Shown: one piece after another, positions 60,404-64,000 of the stretch
Layout: every line of letters starts with the position of its first letter
Position numbering within the stretch: position 1 is the stretch's first letter
DNA from: Phycisphaerae bacterium
GTDB lineage: Bacteria; Planctomycetota; Phycisphaerae; Phycisphaerales; UBA1924
Assembly: GCA_016873295.1 (NCBI GenBank)
Contig: VGXM01000001.1
Location: forward strand, 62,001-126,000
Direction: 5' to 3'
Length of the DNA stretch: 64,000 nt
Notes under the pieces: generated by a model
Told to the model about the DNA's origin: nothing
What the model saw: the letters and a program-made list of their open reading frames with translations, nothing else
Database searches by the model: none
Translations under genes and position numbers: made by a program

Positions 60404-61546
60404 ATGTCGATCCTCGACCGCTACATCGCGAGGACCCTCCTGGCGAACATCCTCGCGCTGCTGGTCATCCTGTTCTGCTTCATCGTCGCCGTCGATCTGT
60501 CGTGGAACTTCAACTCGTTCCGGTCGGCGGCGTCGGCGATGGCGGGGTCGGGCGAGGCCCGCCCGGGCGTGGTGCGCGTGACGCTGGTCACGCTGCTGCT
60601 GGTGTTCGACTTCTGGTGGCCCAAGCTCCTCAACCTCTACAACGTGACGATCGGGCTGGTGCTGGTGGGGGCGATGGGCTTCACGCTGGCGGCGATGTCG
60701 CGCCACCGCGAGCTCATCGCGATCCTGGCGGGCGGGCGCAGCCTCTTCCGCGTCGCCCGCCCGATCGTGCTGGTCGGTCTGCTGGCGGTGCTCGTGCAGG
60801 GGGTGAACCAGGAGCTGGTGATCCCGCGGATCGCGCCGCTGATCCTGCGCAGCCACGACACGCTGGGGCAGCGCTCGCTGGGCGCCTCGCGCGTGCCGCT
60901 CGCCGCCGACAGCGCCGGGCGCGTCTTCTACGCCGAGAAGTTCGACCCGGACCGCGGCACGCTCGAAGGGCTGACGGTGCTGGAGCGCGATGCGCGGGGC
61001 CTGACGACGCGCCGCGTCACCGCCGCCGCCGCGCGCTGGAGCGGCAACGCCTGGGAGCTGGAGGACGGGCGGGCCCAGGTGCGTTTGAACGGGCGGGCGA
61101 CGGTCGAGGCGGCGTCACGCGTCGCCACCGACCTCGACCCCACCGCCCTCACCCTGCGCCGATTCGCCAAGTTCCGACACAGCCTGAGCTGGTCGCAGAT
61201 CTCGCGCCTGATCGACCGCCCGGAGGTGCTGGGCGACGCGACGCCCGACGGCGTGCGCCGCCAGATCGAGCAGCTCGAACGCGTCCGCTGGTCGCGGATC
61301 GCCATCATGCTCTGCACGATCCTGACGCTGCTGATCACGCTCCCGCTCTTCCTGCGCCGCGAGCCGGGCAACATGGTGCTCCAGTCGATCAAGTGCGCCC
61401 CCGTCGCCGTCGCCGGGCTCATCGGCAGCGTCGTCGCCGCCACCGCCCTCGGGATCCCGGGGCTCCCGCCGCAGCTCTCGGCGTTCGTGCCCGTGCTCGT
61501 CCTCCTGCCGATCGGGATCGCGGCGATCACCGGCATCCGCACGTAG
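60404..61546 (+). CDS. LptF/LptG-type LPS export permease (second of two)
   Basis: A 380-aa YjgP/YjgQ-family protein of ordinary length: SILDRYIARTLLANILALLV-ILFCFIVAVDLS at the N-terminus, TLAAMSRHRELIAILAGGRS in the cytoplasmic loop (typical LptF/G helix), the periplasmic beta-jellyroll in the middle, and three C-terminal helices (IAIMLCTILTLLITLPLFL, VAVAGLIGSVVAATALGIPG, FVPVLVLLPIGIAAITGIRT). It starts 7 bp after the PAP2 gene. Together with the first permease it makes the expected LptF/LptG pair. Confidence 0.93.
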   Translation: MSILDRYIARTLLANILALLVILFCFIVAVDLSWNFNSFRSAASAMAGSGEARPGVVRVTLVTLLLVFDFWWPKLLNLYNVTIGLVLVGAMGFTLAAMSRHRELIAILAGGRSLFRVARPIVLVGLLAVLVQGVNQELVIPRIAPLILRSHDTLGQRSLGASRVPLAADSAGRVFYAEKFDPDRGTLEGLTVLERDARGLTTRRVTAAAARWSGNAWELEDGRAQVRLNGRATVEAASRVATDLDPTALTLRRFAKFRHSLSWSQISRLIDRPEVLGDATPDGVRRQIEQLERVRWSRIAIMLCTILTLLITLPLFLRREPGNMVLQSIKCAPVAVAGLIGSVVAATALGIPGLPPQLSAFVPVLVLLPIGIAAITGIRT

Positions 61547-61568
61547 GCCGCGGGGGCTCCCCACGACT

Positions 61569-61745
61569 GGCCCCAGTCGGAAGTCCGTGGACGGATGCGC
61601 TCCGGGGGCCACGGGTCTTCGGGCGCTTCGCCCGTGACCCGTGCGGCTGTTCGAGGCCCGTCCTGACGCCGGCACGGGCGAGCCGCCGGGCGGATCGCCC
61701 GCGGCGCCCGCCCGCGCCCTGGTGCCCGTTCTTCCGACTCGCGCC
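61569..61745. mobile_element. MITE-like element, copy 2 (177 bp)
   Basis: The same order of motifs as at 44559-44743: AGTCGGAAGTCCGTGGACGG, CGGGCGCTTCGCCCGTGACC, GCACGGGCGAGCCGCCGGGC, ending CTTCCGACTCGCGCC. The left end (GGCCCCAGTCGGAAG) keeps 12 of 15 bases of the inverted repeat. It lies between a permease gene and a peptidase gene, 22 bp after one stop and 14 bp before the other's start. Confidence 0.76.
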
Positions 61746-61758
61746 ACTACCATCCGGC

Positions 61759-62991
61759 GTGACCCTGATCCCCGACGCCGATCGTGCCCGTCACCTGGCC
61801 TGGCTGCTCGAACTGACCGGCGTCCCCACCGCCGCCGGCAAGGAGCGCCGCGTCGTCCGCTGGATCGAGCGCTGGGTCGAGAACCACCCCGGCGTGCGCC
61901 TGGAGCGCGACCCGGCGGGCAACCTCGTGCTCGGCCTCGACGATTCGCCGCGGAGCGATCGCCCGCTCTTCTTCACCGCCCACCTGGACCACCCCGGCTT
62001 CGTCGTGGAGCGGATCGTGAGCCCGACGGCGGTGGAGCTGGCGTTCCGGGGCGGGGTGATGTCCGACTACTTCCCCGGCGCCGGCGTGCGCTGCCTCGAC
62101 GCCGACGACCACGCGACCCGCGGGCGGGTCCTGGAGCACCTGGCGCCGCACGAGGGCGCCCCGCCCGAGCCGTTCAAGCGCTACCTGGTCGAACTGGAGC
62201 GACCGGCGGAGGACCTGATGCCCGGCGACCTGGCCGTGTGGGACCTGCCGCCCTCGGAGGTCGCGGACGGGCTGGTGCAGGCGCCGGCGTGCGACGACCT
62301 GGCCGCCGCCGCCGCCGCCCTCGCCGCCCTGGACGCGCTCCACGCCCGCCGCGCCGCCGGCGGGGCCGTGAGCGACGTCCGCGTGCTCTTCACGCGCGGC
62401 GAGGAGGTGGGGTTCCTGGGCGCCATCGCGGCGGTGACCAACCGCACCATGCCCCCGGGGTCGCGCGTGCTGGCCCTGGAGAACAGCCGCGCCTTCAACG
62501 ACTCCCCTATCAACGCCGGCCCCATCGTCCGCGTCGGCGACCGCCTGTCGATCTTCTCTCCGTCCCTGACCGCGGCGGTGGCGGCCCGCGCCGCCGAGAT
62601 CGCCGGGGGGCCCGCCCAGCCGCTCGCGTCGCAGAAGGCCCGCGACCTGCCCCGGTGGCGCTGGCAGCGCAAGCTCATGGCCGGGGGAGCGTGCGAGGCC
62701 ACCGTCTTCTGCCAGGGGGGCTACGAGGCGACCTGCCTGTGCCTGCCGCTGGGCAACTACCACAACATGGCCGACCTGGCCGCGGTCCAGGCGGGCGACC
62801 ACGCCTCGCCGCCCCGGATCGCCCGCGAGTTCATCGGGCTTGCCGACTTCCATGGGCTGGTGGACCTGCTGGTCGGGTGCGGGCTGCGGCTGGCCGACGC
62901 CACCCCCGCCCCGGTCCGCACCGAGAAGGTCTGGTCCGACCTGGGCTGGGTGCTGGACCCGGACGCCCGTTCTGGGACCCCGACCTCTTGA
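61759..62991 (+). CDS. M42-type aminopeptidase/cellulase-M-like peptidase
   Basis: A 410-aa zinc aminopeptidase. Metal and catalytic residues: FTAHLDHPGFVVERI, PACDDLAAAAAAL, the glutamate pair in TRGEEVGFLGA, and the last histidine in LPLGNYHNMADLA. The M20/M28 superfamily signature fits M42 with an inserted domain. GTG start. The upstream MITE-like element ends 14 bp before the GTG, so it could carry promoter sequence. It would act in the cytosol on peptides. Confidence 0.84.
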   Translation: MTLIPDADRARHLAWLLELTGVPTAAGKERRVVRWIERWVENHPGVRLERDPAGNLVLGLDDSPRSDRPLFFTAHLDHPGFVVERIVSPTAVELAFRGGVMSDYFPGAGVRCLDADDHATRGRVLEHLAPHEGAPPEPFKRYLVELERPAEDLMPGDLAVWDLPPSEVADGLVQAPACDDLAAAAAALAALDALHARRAAGGAVSDVRVLFTRGEEVGFLGAIAAVTNRTMPPGSRVLALENSRAFNDSPINAGPIVRVGDRLSIFSPSLTAAVAARAAEIAGGPAQPLASQKARDLPRWRWQRKLMAGGACEATVFCQGGYEATCLCLPLGNYHNMADLAAVQAGDHASPPRIAREFIGLADFHGLVDLLVGCGLRLADATPAPVRTEKVWSDLGWVLDPDARSGTPTS

Positions 62992-63039
62992 CGGATCGGG
63001 CCGGCGGGCGCATCCCCGTGTTGGAAGGGGGTGCCGCCC

Positions 63040-63738
63040 ATGACCGATCCCAACCACAACCCTGACTCCGCCGACGGCTCCGACGCCGTGCTCGACCTGG
63101 TGATCTCCCGCGTCGTCGACGGCGTGGCGGGCCCCCGCGAATGGACCGCGATCGAGCGCACGGCCCAGTCAAACCCGTCGATCTGGCGCGAGGTGGCGTT
63201 GGCGCAGCGGCACCACGCCGACCTGACCGCCGCCGTGGCGCGGGCGACCGCCCGTGCCGAGGGCGTCGACCTGCCCGCCAGCGCGAACTACCCGATGCAC
63301 GCCAGGCCGGCGTTCGGGACGGTCGGGACGTACCTGGGCTGGGCCGCCGCCGCGGCTCTGGCCGTGCTCCTGTACCGCGGCACCCCCCCGCAGGCAGGGC
63401 CCGCGTCGAGCTCGGGCCCCCAGGCCGCGGGCTTCTTCACCGCCGACACCGGCCCCGTGATCGCCTCGCCCGCCGAGGCTCTTGACCTGTACGTGACCCG
63501 CGGACAGCAGACCGGGCGCGTGATCGCCGAGCTGCCCGAGAAGATCCTGGTCCAGGCCACGCCCATCTCCGACGACGAGGGCGATCGCCTCGAAGTCGTC
63601 TACATCCGCCAGATCGTGGAGCGGACGACGGTGCCCGTCCTGTACCGCTTCGCCCCGGACGACACGGGCCAGCTCCTCGCCCCTGTCCCGATCCGGATCG
63701 AGCCTCAGCCCGCGACCCCGACGCGCGGCCCCATGTAG
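63040..63738 (+). CDS. Anti-sigma-factor-like single-pass membrane protein
   Basis: A 232-aa protein. The N-terminal region (LDLVISRVVDGVAGPREWTA) resembles the short cytoplasmic domain of FecR/RsgI-like anti-sigma factors, with one helix (LGWAAAAALAVLLY, about residues 105-118) and an extracytoplasmic tail. The tail has Thr/Pro-rich strands (GRVIAELPEKILVQATPISD). A GGAAGGGGG site stands before the ATG. A matching sigma factor is not visible in the window. The identification as anti-sigma-like is by topology and composition only. Confidence 0.6.
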   Translation: MTDPNHNPDSADGSDAVLDLVISRVVDGVAGPREWTAIERTAQSNPSIWREVALAQRHHADLTAAVARATARAEGVDLPASANYPMHARPAFGTVGTYLGWAAAAALAVLLYRGTPPQAGPASSSGPQAAGFFTADTGPVIASPAEALDLYVTRGQQTGRVIAELPEKILVQATPISDDEGDRLEVVYIRQIVERTTVPVLYRFAPDDTGQLLAPVPIRIEPQPATPTRGPM

Positions 63739-63802
63739 GTCGGCGCGAAACCAGAGCCCCCGAGTTCCCAGCGACTGGATGGCGAACCGAAGGAGTCATC
63801 AG

Positions 63803-64000
63803 ATGAACGCCCGAATCACCACGCTTCCAGCACTCCTGCTCGCCTGCGGGCTCGCCTCCCAGGCGATCGCCCAGAACGCACAGGAGCGCAAGCTCGAAGG
63901 CAGCTTCGATCAGCCCCTCACCGGCAAGCAACGCGATGGCCGCGCCCCCACCTCGCGCATGGTCATCATGGAGACTGACGGCGAGCACAAGTACGAGCTC
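63803..64000 (+). CDS. Secreted protein, N-terminal part (runs off the right edge)
   Basis: Begins MNARITTLPALLLACGLASQ with a clear signal peptide (cleavage likely after AIAQ), followed by NAQERKLEGSFDQPLTGKQR and SRMVIMETDGEHKYEL. AGGAG precedes the ATG by about 8 nt. It lies 64 bp after the anti-sigma-like gene on the same strand. The family cannot be judged from 66 residues. Confidence 0.72.
   Translation, partial: MNARITTLPALLLACGLASQAIAQNAQERKLEGSFDQPLTGKQRDGRAPTSRMVIMETDGEHKYEL

Overview
The window is a GC-rich (roughly 70% by eye) bacterial chromosome segment, densely coded, with many 4-bp ATGA/GTGA start-stop overlaps. The gene content points to a planctomycete, most likely of the Phycisphaerae/Phycisphaerales: prepilin-type proteins with a FVDGH C-terminal motif, DUF1573 and DUF58/BatA-type proteins, a secreted subtilase ending in a dockerin-like tail, a squalene-cyclase-fold secreted protein, a chlamydial Hc1-like small protein, and LPS-export permeases. 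The assignment is inferred from gene families; no rRNA marker is present.

Layout. 1-1.7 kb: 3' part of a BatA/DUF58 operon (minus). 1.8-3.0 kb: TolC-like protein. 3.0-5.9 kb: minus-strand operon of DUF1573 protein, a tiny secreted 14-cysteine protein, a membrane-anchored unknown and a pseudopilin. 6.0-9.1 kb: dnaB and a divergent HDOD protein. 9.1-14.6 kb: dnaX (with a clear -1 frameshift site), rlmN and a hydrolase/ATP-grasp fusion. 14.6-16.5 kb: a repeat-rich zone with a REP-associated transposase (RAYT) and an array of twelve 32-bp palindromic units. 16.5-24.2 kb: ppdK, pabB, a dead transposase, ftsW-murG. 24.2-31.5 kb: diguanylate cyclase, rsmA, a kinase-like protein, Hc1-like protein, FabZ-like dehydratase, manA, cyclase-fold protein. 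31.5-33.9 kb: ptsH-ptsN-hpf-DUF502 and tRNA-Ile with its terminator. 34.2-45.7 kb: subtilase, DUF2089 regulator operon, radical SAM, prkA, trmB, degP, a 47-aa basic protein, a methyltransferase. 45.8-52 kb: metallophosphoesterase and aminotransferase, once divergent neighbours, now separated by about 3.6 kb carrying a second RAYT, a small unknown and a DUF2075 (Schlafen-group-3-like) helicase with a nuclease-like N-terminus; 167-bp direct repeats flank this island. 52-61.5 kb: FMN reductase, ybeY-CorC, cysS, two LptF/G permeases enclosing a GT39-like transferase and a PAP2 phosphatase. 61.7-64 kb: M42 peptidase, an anti-sigma-like membrane protein, start of a secreted protein.

How the parts work together. 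Housekeeping functions cover replication (DnaB, DnaX), translation and rRNA/tRNA modification (RlmN, RsmA, TrmB, CysS, YbeY, HPF), wall synthesis (FtsW, MurG), outer-membrane lipid export (LptF/G, GT39, PAP2) and nitrogen-type PTS signalling. Superimposed are at least four families of short dispersed repeats. One is built on palindromes bracketing both RAYT genes and has expanded locally into the 32-bp array. Another is a 177-185 bp MITE-like element with inverted ends. The most promising novelty candidates are the RAYT/palindrome system, the repeat-flanked helicase island, the DUF1573/Cys-rich/pseudopilin operon and the hydrolase/ATP-grasp fusion.
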